Positions 35,158 to 44,189 of a DNA stretch of 64,000 bases are shown piece by piece. A program made the position numbers and the translations under genes. This stretch comes from a virus: positions 108,405 to 172,404 of IMG/VR virus record IMGVR_UViG_3300026484_000295. One strand, given 5' to 3'. Every line of letters begins with the position of its first letter. The first letter of the stretch is position 1. The notes beneath the pieces were generated by a model that made no database searches, was not told where the DNA came from, and worked only from the letters and a program-made list of their open reading frames with translations.

Positions 35158-35862
35158 TCAAAATATTTTACCTAATAAAACTCTCGATAAATCTTCAGGT
35201 TTATATAAACTTACATCTTCAAACCAATGTATATTAACACCAGAACCTTTTAAAAATTCTAACGATTTAAAATATGCATCTCTACGTTTATTTAAAATCT
35301 CTATATCTAAAGTATCATTAGAGTCTACCAAACCATTTTTAATATCAGATTCCGTTCTTTCAATTATTAAATCGTTTGGTAAATCAAGGAATATAATATC
35401 TGTCGGCATTTTTATAAATTTATTTGTATTGAGAGCAACTTTTATAAATTCTAAATCAGTTCTACTATTATTATAAAATGCTTGGTATGCTAATGTGGAT
35501 ATAAAATAACGATCAAATAGATAATTTGACTCATTAATTATGTTAGTATTCACAATTTGATAATTATTACTATTATTATCATTAATAAGTTTAGTATTTA
35601 AAAATAATTCATTCATCCAATAGTGACTCATTTCGGATAAAAAATTGGGTGTGTTTACTATCGATGAATCCGGATTTGATGAATTTAATTCATTTCTAAT
35701 TATAGCTCCAATAGGGGTAGATGGATTTGGGAATGAAAATCTATTTAATTTTTTTCCATTTGTTCCTTGTATTTGATTCCATACCATTTCAAACGAATCA
35801 CAAAATGAAGATTTTCCAGTTTTATCAAGACCTTCAACGGCTATAATTTTATTAATTATCAT
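35158..35862 (-). CDS. tmk: Thymidylate (dTMP) kinase-like
   Basis: 234 residues. Phosphorylates dTMP to dTDP for DNA synthesis. P-loop GLDKTGKSS at residues 11-19, with the usual preceding IIAVE strand; FDRYFISTLAYQAF near residue 115 holds the conserved DR pair of the family; PTDIIFLDLP near 153 is the second core strand before the lid helix. It replaces the unrelated T4 gene 1 dNMP kinase. It is the only minus-strand gene in this stretch and has a TGTAAAATA box upstream, matching other nucleotide and replication genes. Confidence 0.85.
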   Translation of the reverse strand: MIINKIIAVEGLDKTGKSSFCDSFEMVWNQIQGTNGKKLNRFSFPNPSTPIGAIIRNELNSSNPDSSIVNTPNFLSEMSHYWMNELFLNTKLINDNNSNNYQIVNTNIINESNYLFDRYFISTLAYQAFYNNSRTDLEFIKVALNTNKFIKMPTDIIFLDLPNDLIIERTESDIKNGLVDSNDTLDIEILNKRRDAYFKSLEFLKGSGVNIHWFEDVSLYKPEDLSRVLLGKIF

Positions 35863-35893
35863 AATTTAATACCTTTTTATTTTATTTATTTTT

Positions 35894-35902
35894 TATTTTA
35901 CA
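35894..35902 (-). promoter_or_regulatory. Probable early/middle promoter for thymidylate kinase
   Basis: TGTAAAATA on the minus strand, 32 bp before the start. A plus-strand AATAAATA late-like box for the divergent gene lies at 35920-35927. Confidence 0.5.
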
Positions 35903-35955
35903 ATTTTGTTTGAATAAAGAATAAATAAAGATAATTAATAAAACGGAGATTTAAA

Positions 35956-36582
35956 ATGTCTAGACTGATTGATATTCTAAATAAGAATAAAATGATAAAA
36001 TTAAAAGAAGCTGATGAAGAGGCTCCGGCTGAAAATACTGATGAACTGACTTTGGATGATGCTCAAACTGATACTGAAGATCCTGGAGCAGGCGAAGCTC
36101 CAGTTGAGGGTACAGAAGAAGTTCAGGATGATACTGCCGAAGATGAAGATGCTGTGATTGGTGATGAAACAGACAATTCAACTGATGTTCCGCCAGAAGA
36201 AAATAATGATATGGAAACACCCACAGAAGATATTGATAAAGCTATTGAGGAAATGATAGGTATGACGGAAATTCAGCATACATCTAGTTCGACGATAATT
36301 GATTTTGAGGATGGTGGTCAAGTAATGTTTGTTCACCCAATGGTATCATTAAAAAGTGAAACCTTGAATGAAATAATTAAATTGATTATGAAAGACATAA
36401 CAAAGACGTATGCTTCGAATAAAGATGAAATAACAGGGAAGGATTTAAATAAAACTAGGTATTGGAAAAGTTTAAGTACTCTTATTGAAACAATGGTTAG
36501 AAGTCAATTAACAAAAAGTGATAATATGAATGGTTTGATTGATGAAATTAAACAAGTATTTAAAGTTTTAGAAGTAAAATAA
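35956..36582 (+). CDS. Acidic late protein, unknown
   Basis: 208 residues. Residues 20-100 are extremely acidic and low in complexity (Glu, Asp, Thr, Pro); residues 105-208 look folded (STIIDFEDGGQVMFVHPMVS). An LKEAD step at residues 16-20 fits the prohead protease preference (L-x-E, then A), which could mean that a short N-terminal peptide targets it to the prohead core, but this is speculative. An ACGGAG site and a late-like box precede it, and the fibre gene follows after nine bases. Confidence 0.65.
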   Translation: MSRLIDILNKNKMIKLKEADEEAPAENTDELTLDDAQTDTEDPGAGEAPVEGTEEVQDDTAEDEDAVIGDETDNSTDVPPEENNDMETPTEDIDKAIEEMIGMTEIQHTSSSTIIDFEDGGQVMFVHPMVSLKSETLNEIIKLIMKDITKTYASNKDEITGKDLNKTRYWKSLSTLIETMVRSQLTKSDNMNGLIDEIKQVFKVLEVK

Positions 36583-36591
36583 TAGGATATA

Positions 36592-38835
36592 ATGATGGCT
36601 CAACCTTTGATGATTCAATCAATAGTGACTGATAATAGAATAACTGCAAAATTTTCTGATAATGAATTGCCTAAATATGCAAGGCACGGTGAATTATATG
36701 TTGTCAATGGTGTATTATATATTTATGTTGATTTAGATAATACTGGTTCAGATATAGGTCAATGGTTTCCTATGACGTATGAAAAAGAAATTGTTATGTA
36801 TGTTGAAGTTGAAGAAAAGAATATATGGTCATTTCCTATATCATTTTATACTCATAATATACATGTTATTGTATATGATCAAAATGATAGAGTGTACACA
36901 TCCAATTTTAACTATACTATTGAACATGGTATAATGACTTTATCTTTTAATGAATCAATATCAGGGAAAGTCTATATTATTATGGATAAAGGTTTTGATT
37001 GGGTTGATTCGTCATTAATCGTTTCTGATAGAAAATTTGCTATAACTTCAGATGAAAATAATTTTTATTATATTGAAGTAGATACTGAAAATTTATCTAT
37101 TGATAAAAATGGTAAAATTATTATTAAAAACGATTTATCTGTAAATGGTAATTTAGATATTAATGGTGACATAAATATTACTGGTGATTTAAAAATAATG
37201 GGTGAAAATGTTGAAATAGAATCTTCAACATTAACAGTCTCAGATAATGTAATAACGTTAAATAACGGTTTTGTAGGTTCACCGTTTCAAAATACCGGTA
37301 TAGAAATCGATCGTGGAAGTTTGGGTAAATTAAATATTCTAACTTTTAATGAAACGATGGATTATGTTGAAATTCCAGTTATAGATAGTGATGATGTTAT
37401 TAATCAAGAAGAAGTAGCTACCAAGCCATTTGTAAATAATTCAATATCAGATGAAACTAATAGAGCAACAGCTGCTGAATCTACTTTACAAACAAATATA
37501 GATAATGAAGTTACTAGAGCTCAAGCTGCTGAAACTACATTACAAACAAATATAGATAATGAAGTAAACAGAGCAACAACTGCTGAATCTACTTTACAAA
37601 GTAATATTGATAATGAAGTTACTAGAGCTCAAGCTGCTGAAACTACATTACAAACAAATATAGATAATGAAGTAAACAGAGCAACAACTGCTGAAACTAC
37701 ATTACAAACAAATATAGATAATGAAGTAAACAGAGCAATTATAGTAGAAGGTGATATTAATAAATTACAAACTAACTCTAAATTAAATTTGGTTTCTGCT
37801 ATAAATGAAAATGTTGAAAGTATTAATGTTGAAAAAGAACGCATTGATTCAATCTTATCGGCTAGTGATGCTGACAAAGATTCATTTGCAGAGATAGTGT
37901 CATTGATAAATTCGGTTGATATTGAAAATGATGATGTTTTCGCTAATTATGTTTTGGTTAATGATGAACGTAGTGATAATATTGAACAGTCAATATCAGA
38001 TGAAACTAATAGAGCAACAACTGCTGAAACTACATTACAATCAAATATAGATAATGAAACTAATAGAGCTCAATTAGTGGAAGCTGATTTAAATAGTGGG
38101 ATTTCTACATTAACAACAAATATAGAAACAAATTTTCTCAATAAAACAACATCGGCTGAACAGATTATAAATCCTAATTTAAAATTAGATGGTTCAATAC
38201 TAACATGGTCCTTATCAACAGAATGGTTTTATTATTCTCTAAATGAAAATCTGACTACTATCGATATTATTAGTAGTACAAATATAAATGAATATATTTA
38301 TACTATGGATACTATTGAGACTATTAAATTTAATAAAAATGGTCAAATATGGTCGGTATTGTACGGTAATTTAGAAGAATATTTCTTAGGTATTAATAGT
38401 CAATCTAAAGATAGTTTATTACTAAATGGTTTAAATGAAACACAATTTGTACGAACCGATATAGACACTACTATGAATGAAAATTACCATATATTGAAAG
38501 ATTTAACCGTAGATGGTACACTTACAGCAGGAACAATAATTGAAACATCTTCTATTAAATATAAAGAAAATGTAAAATTGATAGAAACACCATTAGAAAT
38601 TGTATCTAAATTAGATGGAGTTCGATATACATGGAAAGATACAAAAAAAGATGATATTGGATTTATTGCTGAAGATGTTAATTTAGTACTTCCCGAATTA
38701 GTTCTAATTGATAATGGTGAAATTGAAGGAATGAATTATTCAAAAATAACTGCTGTTTTAGTTGAAGCTATAAAAGAACAACAAAAACAAATTATAGAAT
38801 TGATGAATGAGGTAAAAAAATTAAAAGGAGAATAA
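36592..38835 (+). CDS. Tail fibre protein with C-terminal S74 intramolecular chaperone
   Basis: 747 residues. N-terminal part (about 1-210) has a GELYVVNGVLYIYVD attachment-type module and a beta domain. DINGDINITGDLKIMG and LTVSDNVITLNNG follow, as in the fibre at 21014-22339. Residues 284-383 and about 467-500 are 18-residue repeats of type NRATTAETTLQTNIDNEV, a trimeric coiled-coil shaft. The C-terminal 95 residues are a Peptidase_S74 domain: S653 with K658 form the Ser-Lys dyad, then DGVRYTWKD, IGFIAEDVN and ITAVLVEAIKEQ. This domain folds the fibre trimer and then cuts itself off. A start at the second ATG (36595) is equally possible. Confidence 0.88.
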   Translation: MMAQPLMIQSIVTDNRITAKFSDNELPKYARHGELYVVNGVLYIYVDLDNTGSDIGQWFPMTYEKEIVMYVEVEEKNIWSFPISFYTHNIHVIVYDQNDRVYTSNFNYTIEHGIMTLSFNESISGKVYIIMDKGFDWVDSSLIVSDRKFAITSDENNFYYIEVDTENLSIDKNGKIIIKNDLSVNGNLDINGDINITGDLKIMGENVEIESSTLTVSDNVITLNNGFVGSPFQNTGIEIDRGSLGKLNILTFNETMDYVEIPVIDSDDVINQEEVATKPFVNNSISDETNRATAAESTLQTNIDNEVTRAQAAETTLQTNIDNEVNRATTAESTLQSNIDNEVTRAQAAETTLQTNIDNEVNRATTAETTLQTNIDNEVNRAIIVEGDINKLQTNSKLNLVSAINENVESINVEKERIDSILSASDADKDSFAEIVSLINSVDIENDDVFANYVLVNDERSDNIEQSISDETNRATTAETTLQSNIDNETNRAQLVEADLNSGISTLTTNIETNFLNKTTSAEQIINPNLKLDGSILTWSLSTEWFYYSLNENLTTIDIISSTNINEYIYTMDTIETIKFNKNGQIWSVLYGNLEEYFLGINSQSKDSLLLNGLNETQFVRTDIDTTMNENYHILKDLTVDGTLTAGTIIETSSIKYKENVKLIETPLEIVSKLDGVRYTWKDTKKDDIGFIAEDVNLVLPELVLIDNGEIEGMNYSKITAVLVEAIKEQQKQIIELMNEVKKLKGE
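37450..37736 (+). repeat. 54-bp tandem repeats in the fibre shaft
   Basis: About five copies of an 18-codon unit, with copies alternating so that some 108-bp double units are nearly identical at DNA level. A further partial block is at 37990-38070. Copy number change here would alter fibre length. Confidence 0.85.
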
Positions 38836-39846
38836 ATGTTTTCATTACCTATATACCCTGATCTTGAACCGAAGTATATTAGAGAAGAATTTATCCCTTT
38901 TTTAAAAAAACATAAATCATTAATATATGATTTATATTTTACAGTACGTATTCCACCTTTTGAACAAGATGCTATGGGTAGTATATTTAGTGATGAAGAT
39001 ATACCATCATTAATTTCTAATGCTTTAATTATTCAGAATGAAACAAAAATACCTATTTCAGCTGTATTTAATAATATTTTTATATCTCCATCAGAGAAAA
39101 ATTTAGATATATTTATTAAACATTTTACACCATTATATAATTTGGGTGTTAAATCGATAACAATTCCTTTTACCTCATGGCTTATGTTTGGTAAATTACA
39201 AAAATCTTTTCCTGATTTATATATAAAAAATACAGTTTTGCAAAGTGTATCTGAACCAAGAGAAATTTACAATCTAGCAATAAATGGATTTGATTATATT
39301 AATTTAGATAGAAATTTATTACGTAATCAAAATAAACTTAAAATTATAGATAAAGCCAGAAAAGCTGCAGAATTAAAATTGGGTAAGACTATTAAACTTA
39401 GTATTTTATTTAATGAGAACTGTATAGGTAATTGTCCTATACAGAATGAACATTATTTATACAATGTACATAATGATATTAAAACCCAACCAAATATTTT
39501 TTTTAAATCGTCAATGGGTAAAATTAGTTGTCTTGAATGGGAAAAGAAATCTCCAGAGTTACTATTAAAAAAAGCATCAGTCATAAATGATGAGAAATTT
39601 ATGAACGGTTTAGAAATGATTGATGCATTTAAACTTCATGGTCGTGAATCTAAAAATGTTTTTTTAAATAGCTTAAATATAATTAAATCTACGTATGACA
39701 AAACCGAAATAATAGATGAGTTATATTATACTCGTATTAAATATAATATAAAAGATATTGAATATCATACATGGATAGAAAAAGTAAAAAATTGTAATTT
39801 TGATTGTTGGGATTGTACTTATTGTGATGATTTATTTAAAAAATGA
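38836..39846 (+). CDS. Fe-S TIM-barrel-like protein (peptidase U32-like)
   Basis: 336 residues. The pattern is that of the U32 (UbiU/RlhA-type) family: a barrel strand GVKSITIPFTSW, then NLAINGFDYINLDRN, then LFNENCIGNCPIQNEHY with C196 and C200, C232, and a DAFKLHGRESK segment (264-273) resembling the U32 KIEGR motif. A second Cys cluster, C320-x3-C324-x2-C327-x2-C330, ends the protein. U32 relatives bind a 4Fe-4S cluster and take part in hydroxylation of RNA or quinones. Its place between a fibre and a methyltransferase, with no gap from the fibre stop, suggests a role in modifying fibres or host surface, but the substrate is unknown. A radical-SAM type enzyme was considered, but no CxxxCxxC near the N-terminus is present. 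Confidence 0.5.
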   Translation: MFSLPIYPDLEPKYIREEFIPFLKKHKSLIYDLYFTVRIPPFEQDAMGSIFSDEDIPSLISNALIIQNETKIPISAVFNNIFISPSEKNLDIFIKHFTPLYNLGVKSITIPFTSWLMFGKLQKSFPDLYIKNTVLQSVSEPREIYNLAINGFDYINLDRNLLRNQNKLKIIDKARKAAELKLGKTIKLSILFNENCIGNCPIQNEHYLYNVHNDIKTQPNIFFKSSMGKISCLEWEKKSPELLLKKASVINDEKFMNGLEMIDAFKLHGRESKNVFLNSLNIIKSTYDKTEIIDELYYTRIKYNIKDIEYHTWIEKVKNCNFDCWDCTYCDDLFKK

Positions 39847-39847
39847 T

Positions 39848-40474
39848 ATGAATGCAGAATTAATCCATACTATCAGTAATAGAAATATACTTCCTAATAA
39901 TATATATCGAATAGAAGGACTAACTAGTTTTAAAACTCAAAATATATTGGCTGAATTAGCAAGAAATAAGGATGTATTAGAAATAGGTAGCTTATATGGT
40001 GCAACTACTCTAGCATTATCATATTATGCAAAAGAAGTTACGACCATAGATAATTGGTCTGATATTGAAATTTTACCAATAAAAAATAATATTAAAATAA
40101 AAAAAACTGTAATAAATAAGACATATGATATATTTAAAAATAATATAAAATCTATTGATAATATCAAATTAATTGTTGGTGATATTTTTTCAAAAAAAAT
40201 TTGGTCTAAATTAAGATTAAGAAAATTTGAGTTGATATTTTATGATGGTCCTCATAATGTTAAAGATATTATACAGTTTATAAATTTATATTCATTTTTA
40301 TTTAAGAAAGATACTATATTGATTTTTGATGATTATAATTTTGATGCTGTTCAAAAGGGAATAAAATATGGATTTGAAACTATAAATATAGAAATAGAGA
40401 AATCGATTAAAATAGAAACTGAAGGTGAAAGTAAATATGAAATATGGAATGGTATTGCGGTTTTTCAATTTTAA
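39848..40474 (+). CDS. Class I SAM-dependent methyltransferase-like protein
   Basis: 208 residues from the ATG at 39848, one base past the upstream TGA, which suggests coupled translation; an in-frame ATG at 39800 inside the upstream gene is possible but less likely. DVLEIGSLYGATTLALSYYA (motif I, SAM binding), VTTIDNW (acidic residue after strand 2), KLIVGDIF (strand 4 region) and ELIFYDGPHN with ILIFDDYN match the Methyltransf_24 type, whose members often modify small molecules or sugars. It is clustered with fibre genes and the Fe-S protein. Confidence 0.7.
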   Translation: MNAELIHTISNRNILPNNIYRIEGLTSFKTQNILAELARNKDVLEIGSLYGATTLALSYYAKEVTTIDNWSDIEILPIKNNIKIKKTVINKTYDIFKNNIKSIDNIKLIVGDIFSKKIWSKLRLRKFELIFYDGPHNVKDIIQFINLYSFLFKKDTILIFDDYNFDAVQKGIKYGFETINIEIEKSIKIETEGESKYEIWNGIAVFQF

Positions 40475-40485
40475 AAGGGATATAA

Positions 40486-41556
40486 ATGGCTGATTTGATA
40501 AAAATAGAAACTGTTGATGGTCAAGAAGTAATTGATTCTAATGCTCAAGTTAATTATGATGCAATTTCTAATATTCCTCCAGCTTTAGTTGATACTAGTA
40601 CTCATAATCATGATAATGAATATATGAGTAAAAATACTATTGAAGATGAATTTACTCGTATAATGAATAAAGTAGCATCTCTAACAAAGGCATTAACTAT
40701 TAGACCATTAAAAACAAAAGGTTTTTTAAACGGTGGTTATAAAAGTGGATATGTTTATGCACAAAGAGTTCAACGTTTTAATACTGTTACTGAAACTGGA
40801 GTTGAAATCGGACAAATAGGTACAGTTGCATCGTATTATACACCTGGAGCTTCATCGGAATTGAAAGGTTATTATTTTGGTGATGCCAATAGTAGTACAA
40901 AGGGTGGAGATCATACTAGAACAGGGAGAGATTTAGATAAAATTACATATTTAACAGAGGTAGAAGAATATTTAGGAAATATTACGTTGCATAATACAAA
41001 ATCAACAATCTATAATATCTATTCACAGTCTAAAATATTTTTATCAAATGCTGATGCAGGTTGGTCTAAGTTATCTGTTCTGACTGATACTATTGATAGT
41101 GTATCGTCTACACTTAATGGGTATGGTATGGGAAGACAAGGTTTATCTTCAGAAACATTTGGATATGTTGTTCAAGCTGGTAATTATGAAAGAACTTCAT
41201 TAAAATTTGATTATTTAACAAATGTAACAGATACTGGTACTACACAGCAGATTAGACAGCACCCTGCTGGACTTTCAAAAGATAAAGATAAAGGTTATTG
41301 GATAGATTATGGAACTGCTAATAATTGGCGAGTAGATATGTTGAATAATACTGTATCTAATATCGTCTGTTTTACAGAAGGTTTCGGTGAAAGTAATGCG
41401 TTAGGGTCTGAGAAAGAAGGGTTTATGATGGGTGGCTATGATGGTGCACAGCATGGGAAAGTTCAAAAAATGGTATGGGAAACAGAGACTGCTAGTAATG
41501 TATTGGGTGGATCATTAGCAATACCACAATCATCAGCTGGAATGGCAGAATCATAA
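40486..41556 (+). CDS. Fibre-like protein with HxH module and repeated beta units (paralogue 1)
   Basis: 356 residues. The N-terminal ~65 residues include ISNIPPALVDTSTHNHDNEY, a module shared with the next two genes. The rest has repeated units with aromatic Gly motifs (GGYKSGYVYAQRVQRFNTVTE, FGYVVQAGNYERTSL, GFMMGGYDGAQHGKVQKM), each followed by a T-E segment, like blades of a beta-propeller or a repeat solenoid. This looks like a receptor-binding head. An AAGGG site precedes the ATG. No enzyme motif seen. Confidence 0.65.
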   Translation: MADLIKIETVDGQEVIDSNAQVNYDAISNIPPALVDTSTHNHDNEYMSKNTIEDEFTRIMNKVASLTKALTIRPLKTKGFLNGGYKSGYVYAQRVQRFNTVTETGVEIGQIGTVASYYTPGASSELKGYYFGDANSSTKGGDHTRTGRDLDKITYLTEVEEYLGNITLHNTKSTIYNIYSQSKIFLSNADAGWSKLSVLTDTIDSVSSTLNGYGMGRQGLSSETFGYVVQAGNYERTSLKFDYLTNVTDTGTTQQIRQHPAGLSKDKDKGYWIDYGTANNWRVDMLNNTVSNIVCFTEGFGESNALGSEKEGFMMGGYDGAQHGKVQKMVWETETASNVLGGSLAIPQSSAGMAES

Positions 41557-41567
41557 GGTAATAAACA

Positions 41568-42554
41568 ATGGCAAAATTAAACCGACTTAAAGTAGATAAT
41601 AATAATATATTTGATACTGATAACAGGATAGATTGGACAAGATTTAAAAATATACCATCAACTTTAGTAAGTGCTTCCGGACATAATCATGATGATTTAT
41701 ATTACAAATCGTCGATAGTTAATGATAAATTTAAATTGGAAGAGGATAAGCTTGATTTGCTTGAAAAACGTATTGAAGTATTATCCTATAAAACAGATAT
41801 AATGATGGCAGGTGGACTATTAAATAACACTAAAATACATAATTATAATTTTTCAACTGAAGTAACTAGTGAGATTTCAACAAATACTAATATGATAAGT
41901 ATTAATGCTCCTGGTATTTCGTCAAAAGAATTTGGTTATTTTACTAATACAGATAGAATAATTGATAAATTTTATCACTTTACATTAACAATTGAATCGG
42001 TTCAACAATCAAATATTGAACCAAAAGCATCATTAATAGATTTTGCTGTTCAAAGCTTAGGTTTTATTACGGATGGTATTGGTTGGAATAAACTCAATCA
42101 ATTATTAGATATATGGGAAACTAAAAGTGATAATCCGGTTGATGTATCTGGACGACCATTTTTATCATCTAGTGTTATTGGGTATTGTAAGGGGTCAGAC
42201 TTAGGTATGGTAAAAGAATTAACATATACAACAGAAGTATTAAAAGAATTATCAGAGATAAGAACAATCGGAATAACAACAGGCCTAAATAAAAGTTCAA
42301 ATTTAGGTTATTGGATTTCAAAAATAAATGGTAATTATGAGCATAATTATCTAACAGAAAGCTTTAGATCAATAAATATTTTTATAGATGATATGGATAA
42401 TTCATCAACATCAACAACTGAATTTTTTGGTATGATTGTAGCAGGAGGAATAGATGGTGATTTAACTAATAAATTGATGTGGTCTACTCTTTCAATTACA
42501 CAATCTGTATCTCTTTCTTTAAATAAGAGTGGAGCCAGTTCAATAGAACTATAA
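41568..42554 (+). CDS. Fibre-like protein with HxH module (paralogue 2)
   Basis: 328 residues. Same organisation as the preceding gene: N-terminal FKNIPSTLVSASGHNHDDLY module, a short coiled coil (KLEEDKLDLLEKRIEV), then units with MMAGGLLNNTKIHNYNFSTE, FGYFTNTDRIIDKFYHFT, IGYCKGSDLGMVKELTYT and MIVAGGIDGDLTNKLMW. The two proteins are clearly related but strongly diverged in the distal repeats, as expected for receptor-binding parts. It starts 11 bases after the first paralogue. Confidence 0.65.
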   Translation: MAKLNRLKVDNNNIFDTDNRIDWTRFKNIPSTLVSASGHNHDDLYYKSSIVNDKFKLEEDKLDLLEKRIEVLSYKTDIMMAGGLLNNTKIHNYNFSTEVTSEISTNTNMISINAPGISSKEFGYFTNTDRIIDKFYHFTLTIESVQQSNIEPKASLIDFAVQSLGFITDGIGWNKLNQLLDIWETKSDNPVDVSGRPFLSSSVIGYCKGSDLGMVKELTYTTEVLKELSEIRTIGITTGLNKSSNLGYWISKINGNYEHNYLTESFRSINIFIDDMDNSSTSTTEFFGMIVAGGIDGDLTNKLMWSTLSITQSVSLSLNKSGASSIEL

Positions 42555-42571
42555 CAAAACCGGAGAATATA

Positions 42572-42793
42572 ATGGATATATTAAAACTAGAAATTAATAA
42601 ACAAATAATATTAGATGAAGCGAATAAAATTGATTGGGGTAAAGTAAAAAATACACCTTTAATAAATATTACTAGTAATGCTCATACTCACGATGATAGA
42701 TACTATCGCCAAAGTGATGTTGATAGTAGAATAAATTCACTAAGTCTAGCTATAGCAGATTTAGAAGAAAAAGTAAATAACTTAGGAGTATAA
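42572..42793 (+). CDS. Isolated HxH fibre module (paralogue 3, short)
   Basis: 73 residues: only the N-terminal module (VKNTPLINITSNAHTHDDRY) and a short coiled coil (LSLAIADLEEKVNNLGV). No distal repeats follow and the next gene begins two bases later, so it is a real short gene, not a frameshifted long one. It may be a remnant of a third fibre or a capping subunit that mixes with the other two. Confidence 0.65.
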   Translation: MDILKLEINKQIILDEANKIDWGKVKNTPLINITSNAHTHDDRYYRQSDVDSRINSLSLAIADLEEKVNNLGV

Positions 42794-42795
42794 AA

Positions 42796-43482
42796 ATGAC
42801 AATACCAGAAATAGATTATCCAATAATTAACAAAGTTAAAGATAAAAAAATTGTAATATATACAGCTAATAATGTAGGTGAATTTCCACATAATTTCACC
42901 AAATCATTTATCCCTAGTAGTATCCCTATAAAATTAGACTGGTACGTAGGATACACAAATATTATATTGGAAGATTTTAATATGATAGAAATATCATTAG
43001 ATATTGCTAAGGGTTTACAAACATTTAATATTATTAATCATTCAAAAAAAAGATATGATCAATATAATAGACCAAACCCAAACAATGAAAAAAAAGAAAT
43101 AATTATGACTGATGATGAGTTATATTTACAAGTGAAAGCTAAAAAATTTCTAATAGAGAAAGAAATTATCCGTATGTTTGATAAAAAAATTGATAATTTA
43201 TATAAACAATATGGTCGAGAATCTGATTCATGGGATATACAATACTCAGAAGCTATTGAGTATAAAAATGGGGATATGGATACACCTTTTATAGATATTT
43301 TATCTTCAGAACGAAATATTAGTAAAGAAATATTAATTGAAAAAATTATTACTAAAAATAAAGAATTTAAACAAATTTTTGCTAAAATTATTGCTGAAAA
43401 ACAGATACTTGAAGATAGATTAAAAATTATGGATACAGATATATTATTGAATTTATTTATTGATGAAAATATTGTAAAATAA
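42796..43482 (+). CDS. Tail fibre-associated protein (DUF4376-like C-terminal part)
   Basis: 228 residues. The N-terminal half is beta-rich. The C-terminal half has SDSWDIQYSEAIEYKNGDMD, TPFIDILSSERNISKE and IAEKQILEDRL, the pattern of the DUF4376 / tail fibre assembly type domain (W-x-x-Q-x-x-EA, then TP, then R-x-I). Such proteins are common at the end of fibre operons. It is two bases from the short fibre module gene and has a GGAG site. Confidence 0.65.
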   Translation: MTIPEIDYPIINKVKDKKIVIYTANNVGEFPHNFTKSFIPSSIPIKLDWYVGYTNIILEDFNMIEISLDIAKGLQTFNIINHSKKRYDQYNRPNPNNEKKEIIMTDDELYLQVKAKKFLIEKEIIRMFDKKIDNLYKQYGRESDSWDIQYSEAIEYKNGDMDTPFIDILSSERNISKEILIEKIITKNKEFKQIFAKIIAEKQILEDRLKIMDTDILLNLFIDENIVK

Positions 43483-43505
43483 TTTAAAAATTGTGAGGTG
43501 TATCT

Positions 43506-44189
43506 ATGTCTAAATATCAAAATGAAATCAAAGAACTTATTGATATGCAACCTACAACAATGTCTAAATATCAAATTGATAATTTTGTTATTAATGAAAA
43601 AATGACAGACTATAAGATTCTAAAACAAATATTATTAGAATTAGGAACTCGATATAATGCGTATGAAGATATACTAATAGATTATGAAATTTTAGAATTA
43701 GAAATAAAAAAATCTGAAGAAGAATACAATAAAATTAAAACTGATATAACTAAAAAAATTAAAAAATTAGAAATTCAGAAACAAAAAAATAATTTAAAAC
43801 GTATGAAGAAAACTATAAAAAATCATGAATATGAAATTGCTATTTTTGAGGAAAATTATAAAAAAATTAAAGATAACTATGAATCGCCAAAATTACTTTT
43901 ACAAGATGAAACTGGGGAAGAAATATATTGGGTTAATAAATTTATAAAAGAAGCCCAGATTGATATAATGACTAATGGACGTATTGGTAAAGGTGTTTTA
44001 GATGCTATTCTTATGCTTCCAGAAAGATTACAAGAAATAATAGTGAATAATGCAGTTGCTCAAGCTGCTAATTCCAATTCATATATAGGATTTAATGAAG
44101 CGGAAATTATTGAATCTATTAAATCATCTAAAAAGGTTTCATTGATGTTGAATACATTAATAGGTGAGAAAAAAGATGAGGTAGACTAA
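43506..44189 (+). CDS. Coiled-coil protein, unknown
   Basis: 227 residues. Residues 60-130 form a Lys/Glu-rich coiled coil (EIQKQKNNLKRMKKTIKN). The C-terminal part has YWVNKFIKEAQIDIMTNGRI and AILMLPERLQEIIVNNAV and looks globular and helical. I do not recognise it. It has a GAGG site and overlaps the next gene by one base (TAATG), so the two are probably translated together. Confidence 0.65.
   Translation: MSKYQNEIKELIDMQPTTMSKYQIDNFVINEKMTDYKILKQILLELGTRYNAYEDILIDYEILELEIKKSEEEYNKIKTDITKKIKKLEIQKQKNNLKRMKKTIKNHEYEIAIFEENYKKIKDNYESPKLLLQDETGEEIYWVNKFIKEAQIDIMTNGRIGKGVLDAILMLPERLQEIIVNNAVAQAANSNSYIGFNEAEIIESIKSSKKVSLMLNTLIGEKKDEVD

Noticed and set aside
37450-37736. CRISPR-like array
   Set aside because: The repeats are in frame, tandem without spacers, and encode coiled-coil fibre shaft units.
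38836-39846. Radical SAM enzyme
   Set aside because: The canonical CxxxCxxC near the N-terminus is missing; the Cys pattern and KLHGR segment fit a U32-like protein better.
43059-43574. 171-codon minus-strand frame
   Set aside because: Antisense to two well supported plus-strand genes; Ser/Ile/Phe-rich product and no promoter or ribosome site.
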